This document shows positions 7,654-15,653 of a DNA stretch of 34,740 nucleotides, piece after piece. Location: assembly GCA_029858965.1 (NCBI GenBank), contig JAOUDZ010000037.1, forward strand, positions 1-34,740. Direction: 5' to 3'. The notes beneath the pieces are model-generated. The model was not told the DNA's origin and did no database searches. It saw nothing but the letters and a program-made list of their open reading frames with translations. Positions within the stretch are counted from its first letter, which is position 1. Each line of letters starts with the position of its first letter. Source of the DNA: Cyclobacteriaceae bacterium (lineage in GTDB: Bacteria; Bacteroidota; Bacteroidia; Cytophagales; Cyclobacteriaceae). The position numbers and the translations under genes were made by a program.

Positions 7654-9060
7654 TTAGATTTCAACCTTCTTCCATTTTCCTTGCCTGAAGATAACAATCC
7701 CTATAATGGCCATCAGCGATTCTGCAATTGCGATGGCGGAGTAAACGCCAACCGGGCCAACCGCAAACCAATTTGCCAATGCGTAGGCAAGTGGAATCTG
7801 AAAAAGCCAGAAACCAAAGAAACTGATAATAGTTGGCGTGCGTGTATCGCCGGCGCCGTTGAAAGACTGATTGATTACCATGCCATAGGCATAGAATATA
7901 TAACCGAGGGATACAATTTGAAGGCACTGGATTCCATTTCGCAAAACCTCCTCATCACCGGTGAAAAGACGCAAAATTGGGCCTGCGAGGCTATAGAATA
8001 ATACGGTCACGAAGGCTAAAAAAACCATATTCAAGAACGCGGCCCGCCACACTGATTTTTCCGCTCGTTCGGGATGGCCTGCCCCAAGGTTTTGACCTAC
8101 CAAAGTAGCCGCCGCATTTGCCATACCCCAGGCTGGAAGAATAGCAAACACAATAATTCGGATCGCAATGGTATAACCGGCCAGCGCAGCACTTCCAAAA
8201 TCCGCCATAATACGCACCAGGAAAATCCAACTGGCAGAACCAATCAAGAATTGACTTGTGCCACCAGCCGATACTTTTATCAGCCGGACTATTATTTTCC
8301 ACTGAATCAGCAGGTTCTCGGCATGAAGCTTAATCAAGCCTTTTCCTTTTTGAAAATGATACAACTGGTACAACACGCCCATACCTCTTCCAATATTTGT
8401 TGCAATCGCAGCGCCTTCAACCCCAAACGCCGGTATAGGACCGAGGCCGAAAATAAAAACAGGATCCAGCATAATGTTCAGAATATTCGCAAGCCACAAT
8501 GATCGCATGGCAATGAAAGCATCTCCGGCACCGCGGAAAATACCATTGACAAGGAATAGCATCATGATCGTAATGTTGCCAGTCAACATCCATTTAATGT
8601 AGCCCGAATTTTTTACGATTAAATGCTCATTTGCACCCATTGCGCGGAGCAAATCCGTTGAAAAGAAAACCCCGGAAATACTTATTGCCAGTGACAACGC
8701 AACGCCAACAAAAATTGCCTGTGCAGCGGCAACCTCAGCTGCTTTGATATCTTTTTCACCAACCCTTCGGGCTACCATCGCAGTAGCCCCCATGCTTATG
8801 CCCATTGCAAGGGAATAAATCAAGGTGAGAATTGATTCTGTTAAACCGATAGTGGCAACTGCATCGTTGTCGTGCAATTGACTGACATAGTAAACATCAA
8901 TTACAGCAAATAATGATTCCATTGACATCTCCAGAATCATTGGTATGGACAAAAGCAGGATGGCCCTGTCTATACTCCCGGACGTATAATCCTGCTGTTC
9001 GCCAAGGAGTGACTGCTTCAATAGAAGGATGAATGAATTGATTTTTTTTGAAACTGACAT
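7654..9060 (-). CDS. MATE family multidrug/Na+ efflux transporter
   Basis: The 468-residue inner-membrane protein has about twelve helices in two homologous MatE halves (about residues 28-195 and 255-420). Signatures include IPMILEMSMESLFAVIDVYYVS, GISMGATAMVARRVGEKD, and in the second half GMANAAATLVGQNLGAGHPERAEKS. The paired (A/G)xxVxxxxGAxxxxxA-type segments identify MATE exporters, which move cationic drugs or metabolites out using Na+ or H+ antiport. Coupling to sodium is possible given the NQR operon nearby, but this is inference. It is a single-gene unit; 271 bases upstream separate it from the GIN lipoprotein. Confidence 0.9.
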   Translation of the reverse strand: MSVSKKINSFILLLKQSLLGEQQDYTSGSIDRAILLLSIPMILEMSMESLFAVIDVYYVSQLHDNDAVATIGLTESILTLIYSLAMGISMGATAMVARRVGEKDIKAAEVAAAQAIFVGVALSLAISISGVFFSTDLLRAMGANEHLIVKNSGYIKWMLTGNITIMMLFLVNGIFRGAGDAFIAMRSLWLANILNIMLDPVFIFGLGPIPAFGVEGAAIATNIGRGMGVLYQLYHFQKGKGLIKLHAENLLIQWKIIVRLIKVSAGGTSQFLIGSASWIFLVRIMADFGSAALAGYTIAIRIIVFAILPAWGMANAAATLVGQNLGAGHPERAEKSVWRAAFLNMVFLAFVTVLFYSLAGPILRLFTGDEEVLRNGIQCLQIVSLGYIFYAYGMVINQSFNGAGDTRTPTIISFFGFWLFQIPLAYALANWFAVGPVGVYSAIAIAESLMAIIGIVIFRQGKWKKVEI

Positions 9061-9331
9061 TTGATTGGCGTAATGCGCTGATTAAGCCTCAGGATTGAAG
9101 CCTTCAGGAATTGCCCGGACCTGCCAAAATCACATTATCAGGATCATACGCGTAAAATAATAAGACCCAAGCTTGCGATAAAGATGCAGGAAAGTTTTGA
9201 CATTGTGATAGGTTTTAAAGCGGAAAATGTAACTCGCACAAAATAATGGAAATGTCACTTTTCACCTTCAGGACCCAAATGAAGAAGGCTGCCTTAGTGG
9301 CAGCCTTTCATGTGGCTGAAAATATTTTTGC
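9061..9331. other. intergenic region upstream of the MATE gene
   Basis: It contains the terminator of the GIN lipoprotein gene (9285-9307) and presumably the MATE promoter. I could not place the promoter: TGATTTTG and TTATTTTG on the minus strand each differ from TAnnTTTG at one base and lack a suitably spaced TTG. An imperfect repeat AAGCC(T)TCAGGA occurs at 9084-9094 and 9098-9109. No RNA gene is seen. Confidence 0.4.
9285..9307 (-). terminator. terminator of the GIN-domain lipoprotein gene
   Basis: AAGGCTGCC and GGCAGCCTT form a perfect nine-base stem around TTAGT. On the minus strand it begins 24 bases after the stop codon and is followed by TTCTTCATTT, a moderate U tract. It also faces the MATE upstream region. 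Confidence 0.65.
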
Positions 9332-10045
9332 CTAATCCTGCTGCACAATACTCGCCCCTGAAACATTGGAGGTAACAGCGGGATTGCCATGGTAAAGCAA
9401 AGAACTGGCACCCGTTGCTACCGCAATTAATTCATCCGTAACCGAGACCTTTCCAATACTTCCGCCCGAAAGAGAAACAGAAGCTTGTTGCACTGGATAA
9501 TCAAACGCTGTCAACAAAGATGCCCCGGAGATCTCTGCGCTAATTTCATAGCCCTGGCCATTGAGCAGAAGACTGGACGCACCTGACAATATCAGGTCTA
9601 TTTCGCGATAATCCCCAATGAGTTGACAAACAGATGCTCCGGACAAGTATACATCAAGGTTTTCATCGCTTCCAAAACCTTTAATAGTGGAAGTGCTTGC
9701 GCCAGAAAAGTTTATTGCTTCGAGTGAAGGCATTGCGATCGTTATATACGTTTCGTGAATGCGATTAGTGTACTCATCAAACTTTACGATAAGGGTGCTG
9801 CCGCTTTTGAAAACCTTGAGATCATCAATATTTCTGCGATCTCCTTTCGCGTGGATGCTGAAGTTGGCTGATTGGACAACCTGAATGTTAAAAGCGCTTC
9901 CCATTTCCAGTCGGTCAAAATCGATCAATGAAAACTCTTTTTCATACACTTGAAGTGGACCCGGATCTTCTGTTTCGCATGCAGAGAAAGTTATTACAAC
10001 AAGTAATAAAATCAATGCGGATAAGGATTTTGTCTGTTTTAGCAT
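9332..10045 (-). CDS. GIN-domain (DUF2807) lipoprotein
   Basis: The 237-residue product starts with a lipoprotein signal peptide, with FSAC placing Cys23 as the lipidated residue. The remainder is a DUF2807 putative auto-transporter adhesin, head GIN domain. A first block is EKEFSLIDFDRLEMGSAFNI. Then come repeated strand turns carrying SGAS: FSGASTST, LSGASVCQ, LSGASSLL, ISGASLLT, LSGGSIG, VSGASIV. This ladder suggests a right-handed beta-helix at the cell surface or in the periplasm. The family is abundant in Bacteroidota and its function is unproven; despite the Pfam name there is no autotransporter barrel here. It is monocistronic, with its own terminator. Confidence 0.88.
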   Translation of the reverse strand: MLKQTKSLSALILLLVVITFSACETEDPGPLQVYEKEFSLIDFDRLEMGSAFNIQVVQSANFSIHAKGDRRNIDDLKVFKSGSTLIVKFDEYTNRIHETYITIAMPSLEAINFSGASTSTIKGFGSDENLDVYLSGASVCQLIGDYREIDLILSGASSLLLNGQGYEISAEISGASLLTAFDYPVQQASVSLSGGSIGKVSVTDELIAVATGASSLLYHGNPAVTSNVSGASIVQQD

Positions 10046-10117
10046 GATTAATAGTATTGGTTACGGCATAAAGACAACTGCGCCGGATGAAACCCCTATT
10101 GCCGGGATAAAAAGTGC

Positions 10118-10144
10118 AAAAAAAAGCCAGGTAGTTACCTGGCT
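10118..10144 (-). terminator. terminator of the rplM-rpsI-rpsB-tsf operon
   Basis: AGCCAGG and CCTGGCT pair (stem up to nine bases with TA pairs) and on the minus strand are followed by TTTTTTTTGCACTTTTT. The stem starts 24 bases after the tsf stop. The plus-strand side has TTTCCTTTT, so weak bidirectional action is possible. Confidence 0.9.
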
Positions 10145-10168
10145 TTCCTTTTCCTGGGGAGGATCGAT

Positions 10169-11014
10169 TTATCCTATTGCTACACGCCTGAATTCTGCAA
10201 CTGTTAAGCCTTTCTTAATACTATCAAGGTATTGCCCCACTGTTTTTGCATTGTCCTTCACAAAAGGCTGGTGCAATAGCGTATTGTCTTTGAAAAATTT
10301 ATTCAACTTACCTTTTGCGATTTTCTCCACCATATTTTCCGGTTTTCCCTCAGCCAGGATCTGTGCCTTGGCGATTTCAAGTTCCTTCTCGATTACGGAT
10401 TTATCAACGGAGTTCTCGTCAATACCTACAGGGTTCATTGCGGCAATTTGCATTCCCACGTCTTTCCCCGCTCCGAGAATGCTTGGTGATACATCCTTAC
10501 CGTCCAAATCTTTCAATGAAACGAGCACACCAAGCTTCGAACCGGCATGAATATATGATACTACTGCCTCCCCTTTCATGTGAACATACTCACTAACTTC
10601 AATTTTTTCACCAATCTTACCTACCAGTTCAACAATCTTATCACGTAAGGAAAACTCACCAACTTTTAGGTCCAGCAATGTGTCCTTATCGGCAGCCTTC
10701 TTGGCGTATGCGGTATCAACAATCAATTTGCCCAGCGCCTGGAACTCTTCATTTTTTGCAACAAAATCCGTTTCGCAGTTCAGTGCGATCAAAACAGCCT
10801 CTTTTTGGTCATCACTCACCTTGATGAACACTGAGCCTTCCTTCGCGTCTCTGTCAGACCGTGAAGCAGAAACCTTTTGACCCTTTTTTCTAAGAATTTC
10901 AATAGCTTTTTCAAAATCTCCGTTGGCTTCGGTAAGGGCTTTTTTACAATCCATCATACCTGCACCTGTCATTTGGCGGAGTTTGTTTACATCTTGTGCT
11001 GAAATTGTTGACAT
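10169..11014 (-). CDS. tsf: elongation factor Ts
   Basis: The 281-residue cytoplasmic factor exchanges GDP for GTP on EF-Tu. The N-terminal UBA-like domain contains QMTGAGMMDCKKALTEANGD, and the core contains ALNCETDFVAKNEEF, where the TDFV motif contacts EF-Tu. The frame extends four codons further to a TTG at 11026, but the ATG at 11012-11014 gives the conventional start MSTISAQDVNKLRQ. It lies 109 bases downstream of rpsB, with an attenuator-like hairpin in between, and ends at a strong terminator. Confidence 0.96.
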   Translation of the reverse strand: MSTISAQDVNKLRQMTGAGMMDCKKALTEANGDFEKAIEILRKKGQKVSASRSDRDAKEGSVFIKVSDDQKEAVLIALNCETDFVAKNEEFQALGKLIVDTAYAKKAADKDTLLDLKVGEFSLRDKIVELVGKIGEKIEVSEYVHMKGEAVVSYIHAGSKLGVLVSLKDLDGKDVSPSILGAGKDVGMQIAAMNPVGIDENSVDKSVIEKELEIAKAQILAEGKPENMVEKIAKGKLNKFFKDNTLLHQPFVKDNAKTVGQYLDSIKKGLTVAEFRRVAIG

Positions 11015-11055
11015 AGTTATTTTCAATTTACAATTATGAACTACGGTAAGGCGCT

Positions 11056-11102
11056 AAACAAATCGTCCTACCAGCTTACATTGTTGCAAAGCGGCAGGAC
11101 GA
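11056..11102 (-). promoter_or_regulatory. attenuator-like stem-loop between rpsB and tsf
   Basis: Minus-strand TCGTCCT and AGGACGA (plus 11096-11102 and 11063-11069) form a seven-base stem. Inside it is a second four-base stem GCTT/AAGC with a small internal loop, and the outer stem is followed by TTTGTTT. It resembles a weak terminator that would lower tsf transcription relative to rpsB. Confidence 0.5.
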
Positions 11103-11123
11103 CTGGTTAACTTATGTTGTGTT

Positions 11124-11894
11124 TTATTTCGCTTCTTCTACTGGTTCGTCAACGCGTCTTTTTTCCTCTTCATCTTTCTTATGCGCTGCATCTTCCTTGT
11201 CTTTCTTACGCTCCATAAGTGACTCTTCTATCACTTTGCTGATGTACTTTGTGAGAATAAAAATCGACTTAAAAGCATCATCATTGGAAGGAATCGGAAA
11301 ATCAACTCCTGACGGATCTGAGTTAGTATCTACGAGAGCGAATACAGGAATATTTAATTTTTGCGCTTCAGTCACCGCGATATGTTCGCGCTTGACATCA
11401 ATTACAAAAAGTGCAGCGGGAAGCCTGTTAAGATCTGCGATACCGCCTAGCAATCTTTCAAGTTTTGCTTTTTCGCGCGTAACCATCAATCGTTCACGCT
11501 TTGCAAGGTTTTCGAACGCCTCGTCCTTCATCAACTTCTCTATCTGCGAAAGTTTCTTCAAAGACTTACGGATTGTCGCAAAGTTTGTCAACATACCACC
11601 AAGCCAACGCTCGGTTACATATGGCATATTTAACCTTTTGGCTTCTTCCGTTACGATATCCTTTGCCTGCTTCTTAGTTGCAACAAACATTATTTTACGC
11701 CCGGACCGAACAATGTTCTTTAAAGCATAAGTTGCCTCATCCAGGCGCGCCAATGTTTTATTAAGATCAATAATATGGATACCATTATTTTCCATAAAGA
11801 TGTACTCAGACATCTTTGGGTTCCACTTGCGGGTAAGGTGACCAAAATGTACACCTGCATCCAACAATTCCTGATATGTTAATTTTTCAGCCAT
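11124..11894 (-). CDS. rpsB: 30S ribosomal protein S2
   Basis: The 256-residue protein binds the 30S head late in assembly. Signatures include LLDAGVHFGHLTRKWNPKM near the N-terminus and LPAALFVIDVKREHIAVTEA in the core. The C-terminus is a charged tail (RKKDKEDAAHKKDEEEKRR) typical of Bacteroidota S2. An upstream in-frame extension to 11969 would run back through the end of rpsI and is rejected. The ATG at 11892-11894 (MAEKLTYQELL) leaves a 13-base gap after rpsI. Confidence 0.97.
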   Translation of the reverse strand: MAEKLTYQELLDAGVHFGHLTRKWNPKMSEYIFMENNGIHIIDLNKTLARLDEATYALKNIVRSGRKIMFVATKKQAKDIVTEEAKRLNMPYVTERWLGGMLTNFATIRKSLKKLSQIEKLMKDEAFENLAKRERLMVTREKAKLERLLGGIADLNRLPAALFVIDVKREHIAVTEAQKLNIPVFALVDTNSDPSGVDFPIPSNDDAFKSIFILTKYISKVIEESLMERKKDKEDAAHKKDEEEKRRVDEPVEEAK

Positions 11895-11907
11895 TCTCTT
11901 GTTACGA

Positions 11908-12294
11908 TTAACGCTTGCTAAACTGGAATTTCTTTCTCGCCTTTCTTCTACCAGGTTTCTTACGCTCAACCATACGAGAATCGCGCGTCATAAAGCCTTC
12001 TTTTCTAAGGGTAGGTTTGTTTTCAGGGCTGATTTCTACCAAAGCACGAGCAATGCCTAAACGCACAGCTTCAGCCTGACCAGTAATCCCCCCACCTTCA
12101 ACATTGACTGTTACATCATAACTTTCTTCAAGTTTTAAAGCTGCCAGCGCCTGCTTTGCCAAGGTTTGATGGATTTCAGACAGAAAATAGTCCTTAAGCT
12201 CGCGGTCGTTTATAATAATATCCCCTTTACCAGGTTTAACATATACCCTTGCGATGGATGTTTTTCTTCTACCGATTGTGTTTATAATCTGCAT
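11908..12294 (-). CDS. rpsI: 30S ribosomal protein S9
   Basis: The 128-residue protein has the usual GRRKTSIARVYVKPGKGDI start and GGGITGQAEAVRLGIARAL core. The basic C-terminal tail ends KFQFSKR, which reaches toward the P-site tRNA. It lies three bases after rplM, in the widely conserved rplM-rpsI pair. Confidence 0.98.
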   Translation of the reverse strand: MQIINTIGRRKTSIARVYVKPGKGDIIINDRELKDYFLSEIHQTLAKQALAALKLEESYDVTVNVEGGGITGQAEAVRLGIARALVEISPENKPTLRKEGFMTRDSRMVERKKPGRRKARKKFQFSKR

Positions 12295-12297
12295 GTA

Positions 12298-12741
12298 TCA
12301 GAATTTTAATTCTTTTGGTTGTTGCGCTGAATGTGGATGTTCGGTTCCTGCGTAAACGTGCAGACTTCTGAAAAGCTCGCTACCCAATCTATTTTTGGGT
12401 AACATGCCCCGAACGGCATGTTCAATTAACCGCTCCGGATGCTTTGAACGGATCATCATTGGTGTATGCTCTCGCTGCCCACCAGGATAGCCTGAGTGAG
12501 TAAATAACACACGATCTGTCCACTTTTTACCCGTCATCCTTACCTTTTCTGCATTAATAACAATGACATTATCGCCGCAATCCACATGTGGGCTGTAACT
12601 CGGCTTGTGTTTGCCACGAATGATATGGGCGATTTGACTGGCAATACGGCCCAGCACCTGCGCATTTGCATCAACTACCACCCAGCCCTTCTCTACAGTG
12701 GCTTTGTTAGCATATGTTGTTTTATAACTATTGTGATCCAT
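12298..12741 (-). CDS. rplM: 50S ribosomal protein L13
   Basis: The 147-residue early-assembly large-subunit protein has WVVVDANAQVLGRIASQIA near the N-terminus, GDNVIVINAEKVRMTGKKW in the middle, then MLPKNRLG. It is the first gene of the four-gene operon. The promoter at 12793-12823 leaves a leader of about 45 bases. Confidence 0.98.
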   Translation of the reverse strand: MDHNSYKTTYANKATVEKGWVVVDANAQVLGRIASQIAHIIRGKHKPSYSPHVDCGDNVIVINAEKVRMTGKKWTDRVLFTHSGYPGGQREHTPMMIRSKHPERLIEHAVRGMLPKNRLGSELFRSLHVYAGTEHPHSAQQPKELKF

Positions 12742-12792
12742 TTTAATTGATATAAATCGAATTTTAACACACTACCCCCTCAAAAAGGGACA

Positions 12793-12823
12793 CAAAGGTA
12801 AACTCCTGTTATCTGAAATGCAA
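12793..12823 (-). promoter_or_regulatory. promoter of the rplM operon
   Basis: On the minus strand TTG (plus 12821-12823), exactly 20 bases, then TACCTTTG (plus 12793-12800), a full match to the Bacteroidota TTG/TAnnTTTG pattern. The leader contains a short CCC/GGG hairpin around TTTTTGA (plus about 12776-12790) that could play a regulatory role; that is a guess. Confidence 0.7.
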
Positions 12824-12961
12824 GCTGATTACGAATTTTGAGTAAGTTGCATCGTGCTTCTAATGGCTATTCAAGGATTAAAGGGCTGTTTACTAAAGGT
12901 TTCGATCTTTTACCATCCCTGTACAATCGATGTGGGGGTAAGGTAAGCCCTGCTAACCCGC

Positions 12962-13681
12962 CTATCTATTGAGTTCCAATTGCCTTATTAGTGCCTGCAT
13001 GTCTTTTTGATATGGTGCCTGGACTTTTAAAGCATTTCCCTCCAAATCAAGGAATTCTAACGAAAAAGCATGCAGTGCCATTCTTTTCATAAATGGCTGC
13101 TCCTCCGTTTCCTTTTTCAAATTGAACCCTCTTTTTACCTGAGAAAGAAAAAATGGTTTTCCCCCATATACGGTGTCTCCTATGATTGGGGCACCGAGGA
13201 CTGATAAATGAACTCTAATTTGATGCATCCTCCCCGTAACCGGACGGCATTCCATAAGCGTATGGAGCCTGTACGCTACTAATGAGGTAAAGTATGTTTG
13301 GGCAGGCTTACCATCTCTTTTGCTGAGTTTCACCACGCCATCCTGCAGCTTAAGAATAGGCACATCCACCAATTCCTCGCGTACATCATGGATGCCATCT
13401 ACCACTGCATGGTAAATTTTTCGCACCTGGCGCTTTTCAAATTGAATGCTAAGGTGACGATAGGCCTCGGGATTCTTTGCAATCGCCAAAGCACCGGAAG
13501 TTTCCTTATCGAGGCGATGGCAAATCTGGGCAGTTGGTACATACGCCCGGGCCAGCATTAGCAGATTAACGCTCTGCTGCCGGTCCTCCAACGTGGATAA
13601 GAATGGGGGTTTATTGACAATAATGAAGTCATGGTTTTCAAAGAGAATGATCTCTTCAAGTTTAATCTTGGGCAGTTTCAA
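12962..13681 (-). CDS. RluA family pseudouridine synthase
   Basis: The 239-residue protein belongs to the RluA/RsuA-type pseudouridine synthases. The catalytic motif HRLDKETSGALAIAKN carries Asp58. The second motif GRMHQIRVHLSVLGAPIIGD binds the target RNA. There is no S4 domain at the N-terminus, so it is the short, single-domain form. The exact target (23S rRNA or tRNA uridine) cannot be told from sequence alone. Its start lies six bases after the stop of the sensor kinase gene, so the two are probably co-transcribed. Confidence 0.92.
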   Translation of the reverse strand: MKLPKIKLEEIILFENHDFIIVNKPPFLSTLEDRQQSVNLLMLARAYVPTAQICHRLDKETSGALAIAKNPEAYRHLSIQFEKRQVRKIYHAVVDGIHDVREELVDVPILKLQDGVVKLSKRDGKPAQTYFTSLVAYRLHTLMECRPVTGRMHQIRVHLSVLGAPIIGDTVYGGKPFFLSQVKRGFNLKKETEEQPFMKRMALHAFSLEFLDLEGNALKVQAPYQKDMQALIRQLELNR

Positions 13682-13687
13682 TGGCTC

Positions 13688-14755
13688 TTAATTCTTTTGG
13701 GCTTCTGATAACTCAGCACTATCCGGTTTTCCACGTGGCAATTTAAAACTAAAAGTCGAGCCCTTTCCTGGAATGCTTTCAACTTCTGGTTTAGAGTTAT
13801 GGCCTTCCAGAATATGTTTTACGATAGCTAGTCCCAAACCTGTACCCCCTTTCACCCGACTACGGCTTTTGTCAACACGGTAGAACCGCTCAAATATGCG
13901 TGCCTGGTGTTCTGCAGGAATACCCTCACCTGAATCCTGAATCTTTGTCGTAACACTCTTTTTGCTGCTCTCAAAATTTATTACTACTTCAGAACCCTCT
14001 TCGGAATGCTTAATGGCATTTGAGATGAGGTTAGTCATTACCTGATTAATTCGCTGCCAATCGGCATAAACCATCACTTTGTGCCCTGAATCTTCGATTT
14101 TTAATTTGATGTCCTTTTTTTCAGCTTTTTCTTCAAATTGCTCCATTACTTCCTCCGTTAGCTTCAGCAAATCAAAACTCTCAAAGTGCATCTTAATTTG
14201 ACCCGTTTCAAGATGAGAAAGCGTAAGCAAATCCTGCACGAGGATGTCAAGTCCATCCAGACTCTTGGCAGCTTTTTTTAAAAATTTAGTGCGCACATTT
14301 TTGTCATTCACCGCACCATCCAGGAGAGTGTGAACAAACCCCTGTGCTGCAAAAATAGGCGTCTTTAGTTCGTGAGAAACATCGGCGATGAACTCTCTGC
14401 GAAAGGCTTCGAGTTTTTTTAATTCATCAATTTCCTTTTGTTTTAGCTCCGCAAACGAATAAATATCTTCGTTAATCGTTTTTAATGGATTCAGGGGGAC
14501 CTCCTTTTGTTTGTCAATTTTGGAGAGCTCTTTCTTTTTTAATTTGGCCATCAGCTTATAGAGTTTCGCCAATTCCCGAAAAATCAGAAATTCCAACACC
14601 ACAAAAATCAATAGGTAGGATACTGAAAAGCTAATGCCAAACGCTACCAGCAATACATTGAAATTTACACTCTTAAAAAGTGAAAGAAATAAGGAAGTAA
14701 CAAGGGCAATACATAGTGCCAACAATAAGGCCAATCCCCGTGAGCTGTAAACCAT
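13688..14755 (-). CDS. membrane sensor histidine kinase (PhoR-like)
   Basis: The 355-residue protein has two N-terminal helices (about residues 7-28 and 34-57) with a loop of only a few residues between them. A charged linker follows, then HisKA with the phospho-acceptor His128 (DVSHELKTPIFAAQGF), then HATPase_c with N box NLISNAIKHS, G1 DSGEGIP and G2 GGTGLGLAIVKHILEGH. No periplasmic sensor, PAS or clear HAMP domain is seen, so it may sense within the membrane or through a partner. It pairs with the response regulator 90 bases upstream. A PhoR identity is possible from the HK/RR type but there are no pst or phoU genes nearby. Confidence 0.92.
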   Translation of the reverse strand: MVYSSRGLALLLALCIALVTSLFLSLFKSVNFNVLLVAFGISFSVSYLLIFVVLEFLIFRELAKLYKLMAKLKKKELSKIDKQKEVPLNPLKTINEDIYSFAELKQKEIDELKKLEAFRREFIADVSHELKTPIFAAQGFVHTLLDGAVNDKNVRTKFLKKAAKSLDGLDILVQDLLTLSHLETGQIKMHFESFDLLKLTEEVMEQFEEKAEKKDIKLKIEDSGHKVMVYADWQRINQVMTNLISNAIKHSEEGSEVVINFESSKKSVTTKIQDSGEGIPAEHQARIFERFYRVDKSRSRVKGGTGLGLAIVKHILEGHNSKPEVESIPGKGSTFSFKLPRGKPDSAELSEAQKN

Positions 14756-14814
14756 GCGCGAAGATACTTTTTTCTCTTAACTGTTCTTGCTGTCCATCCC
14801 AAGTTCCTGCAGGG

Positions 14815-14839
14815 TGCGCAAGACTGCGCGACTTGCGTA
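14815..14839. other. stem-loop between response regulator and kinase genes
   Basis: CGCAAG (14817-14822) and CTTGCG (14832-14837) form a stem that extends by one GT and one TA pair, with a nine-base loop. There is no T tract. It lies just downstream of the regulator stop on the minus strand and could tune expression of the kinase relative to the regulator. Confidence 0.4.
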
Positions 14840-14845
14840 AGCGAT

Positions 14846-15538
14846 CTATTGATTCTGGCTAAATTTGTAGCCGACGCCTTTTACTGTGGCAATATAATCA
14901 TCTCCAATTTTCTCACGTACTTTTCTAATGTGCACATCTACTGTCCGGGCAAGAACGTATACATCAGAACCCCATATATTTTGCAGCAGATCTTCCCTGC
15001 TGAAAACCTTATTGGGATTCTGGGCCAAAAAGAAAAGTAACTCAAACTCCTTTTTGGGAAGGTTAATCTCCTTCCCTTTAACCTTTATGGTATAACTCGA
15101 TCTATCAATTGTAAGATCCCCAATAGTGATCGTACTAGTCGACGATGGTTTCTTGGAATCTCGCCGAAAAAGGGCACCAATCCGGCTCATTAATGCGCGG
15201 GGTTTGATGGGCTTATTGATATAGTCGTCAGCGCCGACATCAAAAGCAGCTACTTCAGAATATTCTTCGGAACGCGCAGTAAGAAATACAATGAAGGTTT
15301 TTTGTAATTCCGGGATATCGCGAAGCAGGCGGCAGGTCTCCACACCATCCATTTTAGGCATCATGATATCCAGCAAAACCAGATCTGGTAAAAACTTGCG
15401 TGCGATATCAACTGCCTTTCCGCCATCTGAGGCAGTCTTAACCTCATATCCATTCTTCTCAAGATTGTATTTCAGAAGCTCCAAAATTGGTTCTTCATCA
15501 TCGACGACAAGCACTTTGTGCATTTGCTTGTTTCCCAT
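14846..15538 (-). CDS. DNA-binding response regulator (OmpR/PhoB family)
   Basis: The 230-residue protein has a receiver domain (residues about 7-122) with acidic pocket DDEE at 13-16, phospho-acceptor Asp57 in LVLLDIMMPKMDG, the switch Thr in VFLTARSEEYSE and Lys in DYINKPIKPRAL. A winged-helix DNA-binding domain follows (about 135-228; KKEFELLFFLAQNPNKVFSR, SDVYVLARTVDVHIRKVREK). It is the first gene of a regulator-kinase-RluA unit. The ATG at 15538 is used; a second ATG five codons on gives MHKVLVVDDEEP and is equally acceptable. Confidence 0.94.
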   Translation of the reverse strand: MGNKQMHKVLVVDDEEPILELLKYNLEKNGYEVKTASDGGKAVDIARKFLPDLVLLDIMMPKMDGVETCRLLRDIPELQKTFIVFLTARSEEYSEVAAFDVGADDYINKPIKPRALMSRIGALFRRDSKKPSSTSTITIGDLTIDRSSYTIKVKGKEINLPKKEFELLFFLAQNPNKVFSREDLLQNIWGSDVYVLARTVDVHIRKVREKIGDDYIATVKGVGYKFSQNQ

Positions 15539-15653
15539 AACTAAACACTTTGGCTAAAAGTAGGCATAAAAGGGTTCACTAAAAACGAGGTCAAGTTTAT
15601 TAACAATTCCTTAACCTCAAGACCCTTCTGATTATTCCATCAGGGGTTTTCAT

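Noticed and set aside
7648-8502. Long plus-strand frames across the MATE gene
   Set aside because: They are antisense to conserved MATE helices and show no domain or start signal of their own.
9084-9109. Imperfect tandem repeat AAGCC(T)TCAGGA
   Set aside because: Only two copies, imperfect, with no motif relation to a promoter; likely chance.
10044-10550. 168-codon plus-strand frame over the tsf 3' end
   Set aside because: It is antisense to tsf, whose protein is unmistakable, and runs through the operon terminator. Its composition (Ser/Phe-rich) is that of a reverse-strand shadow.
11119-11730. 203-codon plus-strand frame over rpsB
   Set aside because: Antisense shadow of S2; the Ser/Phe/Leu-rich composition mirrors the charged S2 coding strand.
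11895-11969. N-terminal extension of S2
   Set aside because: It runs back through the end of rpsI; S2 proteins begin at MAEKLTYQ-like residues.
12882-12951. Nested long-range pairing AGGGCT/AGCCCT and TTACC/GGTAA downstream of the RluA-like gene
   Set aside because: Arms are short and far apart with no T tract; I cannot distinguish it from chance.
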